From the NCBI GenBank assembly GCA_965603205.1, contig CBFDCC010000005.1, positions 1 to 64,000 on the forward strand: a stretch of 64,000 bases of DNA, written 5' to 3'. The notes below the pieces were generated by a model, which saw only the letters and a list, made by a program, of their open reading frames with translations, was not told the origin of the DNA and ran no database searches. This DNA is from Temperatibacter sp965603205. GTDB taxonomy: Bacteria > Pseudomonadota > Alphaproteobacteria > Sphingomonadales > Kordiimonadaceae. Shown here in pieces: positions 34,780 to 43,219 of the stretch (position 1 is its first letter; every line of letters starts with the position of its first letter). Position numbers and translations under genes: made by a program.

Positions 34780-35700
34780 CTATGTTAGTGAAGCAACTTC
34801 CGCTGCAAAATCTTCTTCTTTTTTCTCAATACCATCGCCTAGTTCCATACGAACATAGTCAACTAGTTCAATTGGAGTACCAGCTTCTTTAGCAGCATTT
34901 TCAATAACCTTACCAACTTTAGTATCTGGGTCCATGACAAATGCTTGGCTTAATAACACAACTTCTTCCATATACTTGCGCATACGACCAACTATCATCT
35001 TATCGATGATTTCCATTGGCTTGCCGGATTCTTTAGCCTTTTCGATCTGAACAGCTTTTTCACGCTCTACCATATCTGGATCAAGGCTAGCTTCATTCAG
35101 TGAAGCAGGGTTAGTCGCAGCAATATGCATAGCAATCTGCTTGCCTAGGCTGGTCAAAACAGCAGCGTCCGCAGCAGACTTAAGAGCTACAAGAACACCA
35201 ATTTTTCCCATGCCAGCAGTTACAGCATTATGCATGTAAGGAACAACAACGCCTTCATCAACTTCTAATGTACGAGCCCGACGAATGCTTTGGTTCTCGC
35301 CGATTGTTGCGATGTTTTCAGTTAGTGTTTCTTCAATTGACTTTGTACCACCTGGGTAAGGTGCTGATTTAATGGCATCAACATCTTCACCAACAGTGAA
35401 AGCAGCTTCAGCAACAGCGCCAACAAATGACTGAAACTGTTCGTTACGTGCAACGAAGTCAGTTTCTGAATTTACTTCAGCAACAGCGCCTTTAGTGCCA
35501 TCAACTTTAAAGGCTACAAGGCCTTCAGCAGCAATACGTGCTGATTTTTTTGCAGCAGCAGCAAGACCTTTAGTGCGTAACCAATCAACAGCAGCATCAA
35601 GGTTAGCATCAGTTTCAGTTAGTGCTTTTTTGCAATCCATCATGCCTGCGCCAGATTTTTCGCGTAGTTCTTTTACGAGAGCGGCAGTAATTTGTGCCAT
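34780..35700 (-). CDS. tsf: translation elongation factor Ts
   Basis: Nucleotide-exchange factor for EF-Tu. 306 aa, typical of Alphaproteobacteria. Seen: the N-terminal UBA-like domain with LREKSGAGMMDCKKAL (about 11-26) and DWLRTKGLAAAAKK, the core motif VNSETDFVARNEQF, and IAMHIAATNP followed by the C-terminal subdomain. Second gene of rpsB-tsf; a 70-bp gap with a stem-loop separates it from rpsB and a strong terminator follows. Confidence 0.97.
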   Translation of the reverse strand: MAQITAALVKELREKSGAGMMDCKKALTETDANLDAAVDWLRTKGLAAAAKKSARIAAEGLVAFKVDGTKGAVAEVNSETDFVARNEQFQSFVGAVAEAAFTVGEDVDAIKSAPYPGGTKSIEETLTENIATIGENQSIRRARTLEVDEGVVVPYMHNAVTAGMGKIGVLVALKSAADAAVLTSLGKQIAMHIAATNPASLNEASLDPDMVEREKAVQIEKAKESGKPMEIIDKMIVGRMRKYMEEVVLLSQAFVMDPDTKVGKVIENAAKEAGTPIELVDYVRMELGDGIEKKEEDFAAEVASLT

Positions 35701-35735
35701 GGGATATCCCCTTACATTCTCTATAATTTAAAAGG

Positions 35736-35765
35736 AAAGTGCCCCCGTGTTAACAAGAGCACTTT
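35736..35765 (-). other. stem-loop between rpsB and tsf
   Basis: AAAGTGC and GCACTTT (7 bp, perfect) close a 16-nt loop; CCTTTTA follows on the minus strand. It could be a partial terminator setting the rpsB:tsf ratio, or an mRNA processing site. Confidence 0.5.
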
Positions 35766-35770
35766 ATTAA

Positions 35771-36733
35771 TTACTCAGCGTCAGCTTTTTTAGCAGCGGC
35801 CTTTTTAGCAGGTGCTTTCTTAGCAGCTGGCTTCTTTTCAGCAGCGTCCTTTTTTGGAGCGGCTTTTTTAGCAGGTACCTTCTTAGCAGCCGGCTTCTTT
35901 TCAGCAGCCTTTTCAGCTGGTGCTTCTTCAGCTTTTACTTCAGGAGCAGCCTCTTCAGCAACGACTGCTTCAGGTGCAACTTCTTCAACAACAGCTTCAA
36001 TAGCAGGCTCTGCAGCTTCGCCAAGATCAACACCTTGTGCAGCCAGATCAGCTTGAATACCGTCAAGAACAGCATCAGCAATCATGTCTGAATAAAGCTT
36101 AATAGCGCGAGCAGCATCATCGTTACCTGGAATTGGTAGATCAATGCCTGTTGGATTACAGTTACTATCTAGAACAGCAATTACTGGAATGCCTAAACAT
36201 TTAGCTTCTGCAATAGCGTTACCTTCGCGGTTGGTATCAATTACGAAAATCAGATCAGGTAAACCACCCATATCCTGAATACCACCAAGTGATAGAGATA
36301 ACTTGTCACGACGGCGTGTCATTTTAAGAATTTCTTTCTTAGTTAGACCGCTTGTATCGCCCTGTAGCTTACCATCATATTCTTTAAGTGTTTTTATTGA
36401 CTGGCTGATTGTCTGCCAGTTAGTCATCATACCACCTAACCAACGGTGATTTACATAATATTGACCGCAACGCTGTGCAGCATCAGCAATAATGTCTGAT
36501 GCTTGACGCTTTGTACCTACGAACAATACACGACCGCCGCCTGCAACTGTATCACGTACAGTTTGTAAAGCGCGATTGAAATAACCAACAGTTTGAGAAA
36601 GGTCCATAATGTGAACGCCGTTGCGTGCGCCAAAAATGAACGGAGCCATTTTTGGATTCCAACGATGTTTTTGGTGACCGAAGTGAACACCTGCTTCTAA
36701 AAGCTGGCGCATTGATACTTGTGGCGTAGCCAT
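35771..36733 (-). CDS. rpsB: 30S ribosomal protein S2 with a histone-H1-like C-terminal tail
   Basis: Small-subunit protein that bridges head and body and helps bind S1. The start at 36733 (MATPQVSMRQLLEAG) fits the family and has AAAGGAA 8 nt upstream. The S2 core (about 1-235) shows GVHFGHQKHRWNPKM, FVGTKRQA, NHRWLGGMMTNW, DLIFVIDTNREGNAI and IPGNDDAARAI. E. coli S2 has 241 residues; here 320, because of an acidic Ala/Glu/Val linker (about 240-273) and a basic tail of repeated KK-PAAKK / PAKKAA units (about 274-320). The tail has the composition of histone H1-type tails. Transcribed from 36869-36896 with a structured leader. Confidence 0.96.
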   Translation of the reverse strand: MATPQVSMRQLLEAGVHFGHQKHRWNPKMAPFIFGARNGVHIMDLSQTVGYFNRALQTVRDTVAGGGRVLFVGTKRQASDIIADAAQRCGQYYVNHRWLGGMMTNWQTISQSIKTLKEYDGKLQGDTSGLTKKEILKMTRRRDKLSLSLGGIQDMGGLPDLIFVIDTNREGNAIAEAKCLGIPVIAVLDSNCNPTGIDLPIPGNDDAARAIKLYSDMIADAVLDGIQADLAAQGVDLGEAAEPAIEAVVEEVAPEAVVAEEAAPEVKAEEAPAEKAAEKKPAAKKVPAKKAAPKKDAAEKKPAAKKAPAKKAAAKKADAE

Positions 36734-36868
36734 GATTCTATTTCCTTTACCGGTTATGCCTCCGCAGGTGGATACCATTAACATGTTGTTCTACAACTAT
36801 AATTAATAGCACCGGATGGCGTGCCCCATGCATCAGGGCCCTACCTCACCTGCGTGTGAAGTTGGGCC
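36734..36868 (-). promoter_or_regulatory. structured 5' leader of rpsB, possible S2 autoregulatory element
   Basis: The predicted transcript has about 125-130 untranslated nt. On the minus strand CGCAGGTG (36847-36854) is complementary to CACCTGCG (36763-36770), 76 nt apart, and GCCC/GGGC close a small hairpin between them around 36815-36845. The 3' arm ends about 15 nt upstream of the S2 ribosome-binding site and abuts a second GGAGG. S2 represses its own mRNA through a leader in gammaproteobacteria; that this leader does the same is inference. Confidence 0.4.
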
Positions 36869-36896
36869 GTTATAACTGGTAACTCTAGGAGTTCAA
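36869..36896 (-). promoter_or_regulatory. rpsB-tsf promoter
   Basis: On the minus strand TTGAAC and TATAAC are separated by 16 nt, followed by a GC-rich discriminator (GGCCC). Located just past the end of the NUDIX gene. Confidence 0.6.
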
Positions 36897-36926
36897 GCCT
36901 TTTTTTACATTTTTAAGAATAAAATT

Positions 36927-37727
36927 TTATCCTTTATAAATAGGCTTCGGTGTTGATCGCGCGCCACCCTCGACTGAAAGCTCTCTTAATGTGGCTTTTG
37001 TGGCCGTGTATCCCGCAGATTTAGGGATGGTTACTTCAATACTGCCATCTTGTCTTGTGACGCTTGGCATCACTGTTTTAACATGTGATTTTAAGGCATT
37101 TTTCATTGCCTCGTTAACGGTTGATGCCTCTGCTAATTTCTCTAAATTTAAACGAGTTGGAAACATCAATGGCACTTTACCTTTTTTCCAATTAGCAATA
37201 ATACGGCGCGGTGAGACCCATTTCATAGAGATGGCCTCATTACCATCATGCCTAGCATGGCAATCACTGCTAATTGGTGCTAGATAGAATTTCGTATCAA
37301 AACGCCTTTTCATGGCTATTGGTGTAATCCAATGAGCAAATGGCAACAATAGATCATCACGGAGTAAAGTTTGAGACGCTGAAACCGCAGCTTTAAAATT
37401 CCTCGCCCCTAAATGCGCCTTGCTAGGCTGGTCTTCGTTATAGAGAACGCCTACTTCTTCATATAGCTCGCGCAATACTGCAATTTTAAAGGATAAATCA
37501 TTACTATCACAGCCGGATAAAAATTGATTCCAAAACCCATATTTATGATCTTGGTTATCTACTTTGCCGCCAGGGAATACAAAAGCGCCCGGTGCAAATT
37601 TCATTGTGAGAGCGCGTCTCATCATTAACACTTGCAAACCTGGTGGGCCATCACGTAGCAATAGTACAGATGCTGCAGGTAATGCAGGTACTATTTTTTC
37701 ATCAAAAGGAACTTCCTCTTTGGGCAT
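36927..37727 (-). CDS. NUDIX hydrolase, NUDT19-like split box
   Basis: Predicted pyrophosphohydrolase of 266 aa. The fold's start is visible at PAASVLLLRDGPPGLQVLMM and APGAFVFPGGKVD, and the catalytic helix as LRELYEEVGVL (about 90-100). Between the glycine of the box and RELxEE there are some 35 residues instead of about 13, the split arrangement seen in NUDT19-type and related NUDIX proteins, so the canonical box does not read continuously. NUDT19 relatives act on CoA species; the substrate here is unknown. Its ATG abuts the dnaE stop, and rpsB's promoter begins shortly after its stop. Confidence 0.82.
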   Translation of the reverse strand: MPKEEVPFDEKIVPALPAASVLLLRDGPPGLQVLMMRRALTMKFAPGAFVFPGGKVDNQDHKYGFWNQFLSGCDSNDLSFKIAVLRELYEEVGVLYNEDQPSKAHLGARNFKAAVSASQTLLRDDLLLPFAHWITPIAMKRRFDTKFYLAPISSDCHARHDGNEAISMKWVSPRRIIANWKKGKVPLMFPTRLNLEKLAEASTVNEAMKNALKSHVKTVMPSVTRQDGSIEVTIPKSAGYTATKATLRELSVEGGARSTPKPIYKG

Positions 37728-40700
37728 TTAAACCTCTAACACTTCTAAGACGCCCATTTCAGCCTCTATAGCTTGTTTTAATTCAGGTGTAATCTTGTGC
37801 TTAGTATTCAAGCGGAATTCAGCGTGCCTTCTGCCATCTTCGACAGGCACAAGGATAGTTACGTGACCCCTACCACCCATTTTACGCTCTAATGCTGCTT
37901 TAATACCCGGCAATGCGTCTTTGTCTTCCATCTCTATAACCAAACTAGTCGATGATTGTGCCGCAACAGATTCTAAACTATCCATACCGCGATTAGACAG
38001 GCTAACCATATCATCATCGTCACGTTTTCGGATCTGTACATTTACAACAAGAGGTGATCCTTCTTCTACTAGTTCACGTGTGAGCTCCAAATCATCCTCA
38101 AAGACCAAAAATTCGAAGGCTTCACTACGATCAGAAAGCATTAATATACCAAATTTTTTGCCTGTTTTTTTAGATTGTCCCTCACGGTAAGACAGGATGG
38201 CCCCCGCCATACGTACTGTTTGACCGATTAATCCTATGTCATTAAAGACTTCGGTTGCTGGGATGATGCGCTCTCGCTCTAATACTTTTTCATAACTATC
38301 CAAAGGGTGCGCTGAAATATAAAAGCCAACTGCTTTACGCTCATGGTCTAATTGTTCCATATCAGTCCAATTACGTACAATCGGCATGGATGGCTTATCG
38401 ACTACATTAGACATCTCGCCGCCAAATAAGCTCTCTTGATTACTTTCACGCTCTTGTGAAATAATTGTAGCATAGCGCATGATAACGTCAGCGGCAGCCA
38501 TTGCTTGAGAGCGGCTTTCAACTAGACAGTCAAAAGCTCCAGCAGCTGCTAGTCGCTCTACTTGGCGTTTATTGAGTAATTTAGGATCTACGCGTTCAGC
38601 AAAATCAAACATGTCCTTAAATGGACCATTCACGTCACGCTCTTGCGTGATAGCTTCCATTGCTTTGGCGCCAACGCCTTTAATAGCACCAAGTGCATAC
38701 CTAACGCCCAAGTTATGACGCGGATCATCTTCTTCTTCACAGTAAGGCTCTGTATGCTCAACGACAAAATCCATATAGGACTTATTAACACTAGGCAGTA
38801 ATAATGGTACTTCCATACGCTGTAGTTCTTGCCTAAATCCAGCAAGCTTATCAGTGTTGCCCATATCAAGCGTCATGATAGCCGCCATAAACTCTACAGG
38901 GTAATTCGCCTTCATATAGGCAGTGTGATAGGCAACAAGCGCGTATGCAGCTGCGTGTGATTTGTTAAAACCGTATGAGGCAAAGGCCATAACATCATCA
39001 AATATTTCAGCCGCTATTTTAGGGTCTACACCACGTTCTTCAGCACCTTCAACAAAGATAGATAATTGCTTTTCCATCTCCTCTTTGATTTTCTTACCCA
39101 TAGCGCGACGTAGAATATCCGCTTGGCCAAGGCTGTATCCAGCCATTATCTGCGCGAGCTGCATAACCTGCTCTTGGTAAATAAAGATACCATTGGTTTC
39201 TTCTAGAATGTCCCGCAGCATGTCATGCTTATAGACCACTTTTTGGCGACCATGTTTACGCTCTACATAATCAGGAATATTAGCCATAGGGCCGGGGCGA
39301 TACAAAGCCACTACCGCGATAATATCTTCAAACACATCGGGTTTTAGCCCGCGAAGTACAGAGCGCATGCCCGTAGACTCTAGCTGAAATAGGCCAGCCG
39401 TATTACCAGACGCCATAAGGTCATAGCTGGCCTTATCGTCTAGTGGCAAAGCCTCTAGATCAATCTCAATGTCTCGCAGTGCTACATATTCAACAGCGCG
39501 CTGAAGTACTGTCAGTGTTTTCAAGCCCAAGAAATCAAATTTCACCAAACCTGCTTCTTCTACCCATTTCATATTGAACTGGGTTACAGGCATATCTGAT
39601 TTGGGGTCGCGGTATAACGGTACAAGCTCATCTAATGGACGGTCACCGATCACCACACCAGCAGCGTGAGTAGACGAGTGGGCGTATAAGCCCTCTAATT
39701 TCAGGGCCTTACCAAATACATCGGCTGTTAATTCATCACCGTCTATTTCTTGCTGAATGCGCGGTTCAAAAGCAATTGCCTCAGGTAGAGACATTGCACT
39801 ACCGGGATCATTGGGGATTAACTTAGCAAGGCGGTCCGTTACAGGATAAGGCTGCTGCATCACACGACCGCAGGCCTTAACAACGGCACGGGCCTGTAAT
39901 TTACCAAAGGTAATGATCTGCGCTACCTTATCGGCGCCATATTTTTCTTGTGTATATTTAATCACCAACTCACGCTTGTCTTGGCAAAAATCCACGTCAA
40001 AATCAGGCATGGACACACGCTCAGGGTTAAGAAAACGCTCAAATAGTAATGAAAACCGAAGTGGATCAAGGTCTGTAATTTTTAAAACCCAAGCCACAAC
40101 CGAACCCGCACCAGAACCACGACCCGGGCCAACAGGAATACCGTTATCTTTTGCCCATTGAATAAAATCGGCAACGATTAAGAAATATCCGGGGAAACCC
40201 ATCTGATTGATAATACCCAGCTCAAAATCTAACCGCTCCCAATAAGGGACTTCCCAATCTTCTGTCTTACCAACTTTTAGGTTTTCTGCCTTAGCTTTAA
40301 AGTCCAAACGATCACGCAATCCTTTTATAGAATCATCACGAAGCATATCAGCCTCAGACACATCAAGACCTTGCGTAAAGTTTGGAAGAAGCGGGGCAAT
40401 TTTATCGACTTTAAAGTGACAGCGCTTAGATATTAATATTGTATTATCAATAGCTTCTGGCAAGTCTTTAAAGAGACCTTTCATTTCTTCTGATGTCTTA
40501 AATCTATGCTCTGGCGTTACTTTTCGACGTTCTGTTTCTGCTACATACGCACCATCAGCGATACATAGCAGCGCGTCATGGGCCTCATACATTTCTGGCT
40601 CAATAAAGAATGGTTCGTTGGTAGCTACAAGTGGGATGTCATGCTTATAGGCTAAATCAATAAAGTCTTCTTCTATTGCAGCCTCAGTGTCTAGGCCGTG

Positions 40701-41240
40701 ACGCTGTAGCTCAATATATAAACGATCACCGAATAAATCTTTGAGTTTTGTTAAGCAATCTTCTGCTTTATCTAGTTGCTTATCACTTAGTAGATGCCCT
40801 ACTGGACCATCAACACCACCCGTTAGACATATTAGGCCTGATGATAACCCATCAAAGGCATCCATATCAAGCTGTACGCCATCTAGAGCGTCACTTTCTA
40901 GATGGGCCTTGCTGACAAGCTTCATAAGGTTGCCATACCCCTCTCGATTTTGTGCTAATAGCACAAGCTGATCTGGTGCTGGCTTACTGCGTGCCTTTGG
41001 GTCAATAACTAAATAACTATTACGGATAGATAGCTGCACACCAACGATCGGTTGAACGCCAGCATCGGTAGCGTATGTAGAAAACTCCAAACCAGCGAAC
41101 ATATTGTTCGTATCTGTCATGGCAACAGCAGGCATGACGTGACCTTGACACTGTTTCATTAAATCCTTAACCAGGATAGCACCCTCAGCTAATGAATAGG
41201 CTGTATGGACGCGTAAATGAACAAAATCAGCATGACTCAT
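37728..41240 (-). CDS. dnaE: DNA polymerase III alpha subunit
   Basis: Replicative polymerase, the 5'-3' synthesis subunit of the holoenzyme. 1170 aa, the DnaE1 size. Order: PHP domain (from VHLRVHTAYSLAEGA), polymerase core with VGPGRGSGAGSVVAW and the catalytic aspartates in MPDFDVDFCQDKRE, the THAAGVVI and ALYRPGPM region, FNKSHAAAYALVAYHTAYMK, helix-hairpin-helix (LLNKRQVERLAAAGAFD) and an OB domain (IGQTVRMAGAIL). The ATG overlaps the lolD stop by 4 nt (ATGA). Downstream it abuts the NUDIX gene. Linkage of lolCD to dnaE is common in Alphaproteobacteria. Confidence 0.98.
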   Translation of the reverse strand: MSHADFVHLRVHTAYSLAEGAILVKDLMKQCQGHVMPAVAMTDTNNMFAGLEFSTYATDAGVQPIVGVQLSIRNSYLVIDPKARSKPAPDQLVLLAQNREGYGNLMKLVSKAHLESDALDGVQLDMDAFDGLSSGLICLTGGVDGPVGHLLSDKQLDKAEDCLTKLKDLFGDRLYIELQRHGLDTEAAIEEDFIDLAYKHDIPLVATNEPFFIEPEMYEAHDALLCIADGAYVAETERRKVTPEHRFKTSEEMKGLFKDLPEAIDNTILISKRCHFKVDKIAPLLPNFTQGLDVSEADMLRDDSIKGLRDRLDFKAKAENLKVGKTEDWEVPYWERLDFELGIINQMGFPGYFLIVADFIQWAKDNGIPVGPGRGSGAGSVVAWVLKITDLDPLRFSLLFERFLNPERVSMPDFDVDFCQDKRELVIKYTQEKYGADKVAQIITFGKLQARAVVKACGRVMQQPYPVTDRLAKLIPNDPGSAMSLPEAIAFEPRIQQEIDGDELTADVFGKALKLEGLYAHSSTHAAGVVIGDRPLDELVPLYRDPKSDMPVTQFNMKWVEEAGLVKFDFLGLKTLTVLQRAVEYVALRDIEIDLEALPLDDKASYDLMASGNTAGLFQLESTGMRSVLRGLKPDVFEDIIAVVALYRPGPMANIPDYVERKHGRQKVVYKHDMLRDILEETNGIFIYQEQVMQLAQIMAGYSLGQADILRRAMGKKIKEEMEKQLSIFVEGAEERGVDPKIAAEIFDDVMAFASYGFNKSHAAAYALVAYHTAYMKANYPVEFMAAIMTLDMGNTDKLAGFRQELQRMEVPLLLPSVNKSYMDFVVEHTEPYCEEEDDPRHNLGVRYALGAIKGVGAKAMEAITQERDVNGPFKDMFDFAERVDPKLLNKRQVERLAAAGAFDCLVESRSQAMAAADVIMRYATIISQERESNQESLFGGEMSNVVDKPSMPIVRNWTDMEQLDHERKAVGFYISAHPLDSYEKVLERERIIPATEVFNDIGLIGQTVRMAGAILSYREGQSKKTGKKFGILMLSDRSEAFEFLVFEDDLELTRELVEEGSPLVVNVQIRKRDDDDMVSLSNRGMDSLESVAAQSSTSLVIEMEDKDALPGIKAALERKMGGRGHVTILVPVEDGRRHAEFRLNTKHKITPELKQAIEAEMGVLEVLEV

Positions 41241-41950
41241 AGCGTCATTCCACCACCAAAGGCGATATAGCTATTCAGCTCACCTTCCTTAAGTTTTAAA
41301 ACATTATCCATTTTCATGGCAAGCGTCATGTCATGTGTGGCAATCACGGCTGCAATACCTGTCTCGTGTACTAGATCTAACAGCGCCTGCATTACTAGCT
41401 CTGATGTTTCTGCGTCTAAATTACCCGTAGGTTCATCTGCTAGTAATACTTTAGGCTTATGAATTAGCGAGCGTGCAATAGCAACTCTCTGTTGTTCACC
41501 ACCTGAAAGCTCGCCAGGCACATGGTGTAAGCGGTCTTCTAACCCTAACTTACCTAAAAGCCTCTCAGCCCGATCCCTTGCTTCATCTTTATCAACGCCA
41601 GCTATTTTTAATGGCATTTCCGCATTTTCAATAGCTGTAAAATCTGGCATCAAATGATGAAACTGGTAAACAAAGCCTAAATCCGACAGGCGAACCTTCG
41701 TACGTGCAGCATCATTCAGCTTTGAAACCTCATTCCCGCCAATAAATATCTCGCCCTCTTCTGCGCGATCTAATAATCCTGCGATGTGAAGTAAAGTTGA
41801 TTTACCTGACCCTGACTGGCCCACGAGGGCTGTTATTGTTCCATATTGTACGTTCAAATTGGTGCCATTAAGTATATCAAGATGGCGACCACCTTGCTCG
41901 TATGACTTTTTAATACCTTTAAGAACTAATCCTGGTTTAACCATCATCAC
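41237..41950 (-). CDS. lolD: lipoprotein-releasing ABC transporter ATP-binding protein
   Basis: ATPase of the LolCDE-type complex that extracts lipoproteins from the inner membrane for delivery to LolA. 237 aa. Walker A GQSGSGKSTLLH (about 43-54), Q-loop VYQFHHLMPDF, ABC signature LSGGEQQRVAIARSL, Walker B VLLADEPTGNLD and the switch histidine in IATHD are all intact. Three ATGs in a row leave the exact start open. It directly follows the permease gene (2-nt gap) and overlaps dnaE by 4 nt. Confidence 0.95.
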   Translation of the reverse strand: MMMVKPGLVLKGIKKSYEQGGRHLDILNGTNLNVQYGTITALVGQSGSGKSTLLHIAGLLDRAEEGEIFIGGNEVSKLNDAARTKVRLSDLGFVYQFHHLMPDFTAIENAEMPLKIAGVDKDEARDRAERLLGKLGLEDRLHHVPGELSGGEQQRVAIARSLIHKPKVLLADEPTGNLDAETSELVMQALLDLVHETGIAAVIATHDMTLAMKMDNVLKLKEGELNSYIAFGGGMTL

Positions 41951-41952
41951 AC

Positions 41953-43200
41953 CTACTCGTATCGTAAAATATCAATGGGATCGAGCTTTGCAGCACGACG
42001 GGCGGGCGGGATTGTAGCGAAGAAAGATAGAATTAATGCAGAGCCCACAGTAAAGGCTACCTCTTCCCACACAACAACAGCTTTCATCTCGGATACGAAG
42101 CGCACACTCGGGTCCCATAAATTAAGACCAAACATAGATTCAACGCCAGATTTGATTTCAGGTAGATATGTAATCAGCAGGGTTGCCAACATGCTACCCA
42201 TAAAGATGCCAAGCGCGCCAACAGCCACACCCACAGCGATGAATATCTTTAAAATACTGATGCTAGGTGCGCCCATAGTACGCAAAATAGCAATATCCGA
42301 GGATTTATCTTTCACGAGCATAAATAGGCTACTAGCGATATTAAATACTGCCACAACAATGATCAACATAACCACAAGGAACATGACGACACGCTCCGTC
42401 TGCAATGCACCTACAATGGCGCTATTGAAGCGTTTCCAATGAGTAATATGTGCACGACTTCCAATAACTTGCTTAAAAACAGGTTCTAGCTCATCAACAT
42501 CTTCTGGATCATCAATAAAGACCTCTATCGTTGAAACCGTATCCCCCATGCCAAAGAAACGCTGGGCCAGACTGAGCGGCATACCAATGAAGCTCTCATC
42601 AAATTGATACACACCAACCTCAACAACAGCAAGTATAGGATAAGCCTGATACCTAAGTGTTGAACCAAAGGGCGTGGACATCATTTTTGGGCTAACAATG
42701 GTTACATTATCACCAGCAGTCACACCTAAGCGTTTTGCCAATTCATAACCGATGACTAACCCTTCAAACTCTTTCGCAGTAGCTAAGTCGCCTGCATGAA
42801 CCTTTTGAATACCTATGCCTTTGGCAGTAAAATGCTCATCAGGGTAACCACGTGCAATGCCGCCCCATGCGCGACCATCCTTAGTTACCATCACTTGGCT
42901 CTCAACAAAGGATAATGTGCGTTTTACACGGTCAATACCAGCCACATCACGTTCTAATTCGCGGTAGTTCTCTATCTGGCCACCATAACCCTGCACCAGC
43001 ATATGGCCGTGATAGCCTAAAATTTTATCAAGCAGTTCAACACGAAAGCCATTCATCACAGACATAACTACGATCAGCGCAGCAACGCCAAGGGCAATAG
43101 CAACAGCAGATAAAATAGCCGTTAAGGATATAAAACCATCCTTCCTGCTACTCGTTAAATATCGTCTAGCAATTGCACGTTCAAAGGCGTTTAAAAGCAC
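41953..43200 (-). CDS. lolC: lipoprotein-releasing ABC transporter permease, LolC/LolE family
   Basis: Inner-membrane permease of the lipoprotein-release transporter. 415 aa with a first membrane helix (about 25-47; LTAILSAVAIALGVAALIVV), a large periplasmic MacB-like domain (about 50-270) and three C-terminal helices of the FtsX fold (about 278-300, 320-350, 380-400), ending in the conserved ARRAAKLDPIDILRYE. Alphaproteobacteria often have one permease acting in place of both LolC and LolE; the single gene here fits that. The start contains the typical LNAFERAIARRYL. Confidence 0.93.
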   Translation of the reverse strand: MLLNAFERAIARRYLTSSRKDGFISLTAILSAVAIALGVAALIVVMSVMNGFRVELLDKILGYHGHMLVQGYGGQIENYRELERDVAGIDRVKRTLSFVESQVMVTKDGRAWGGIARGYPDEHFTAKGIGIQKVHAGDLATAKEFEGLVIGYELAKRLGVTAGDNVTIVSPKMMSTPFGSTLRYQAYPILAVVEVGVYQFDESFIGMPLSLAQRFFGMGDTVSTIEVFIDDPEDVDELEPVFKQVIGSRAHITHWKRFNSAIVGALQTERVVMFLVVMLIIVVAVFNIASSLFMLVKDKSSDIAILRTMGAPSISILKIFIAVGVAVGALGIFMGSMLATLLITYLPEIKSGVESMFGLNLWDPSVRFVSEMKAVVVWEEVAFTVGSALILSFFATIPPARRAAKLDPIDILRYE

Positions 43201-43219
43201 CTATTATCCCCTAGTTTTA

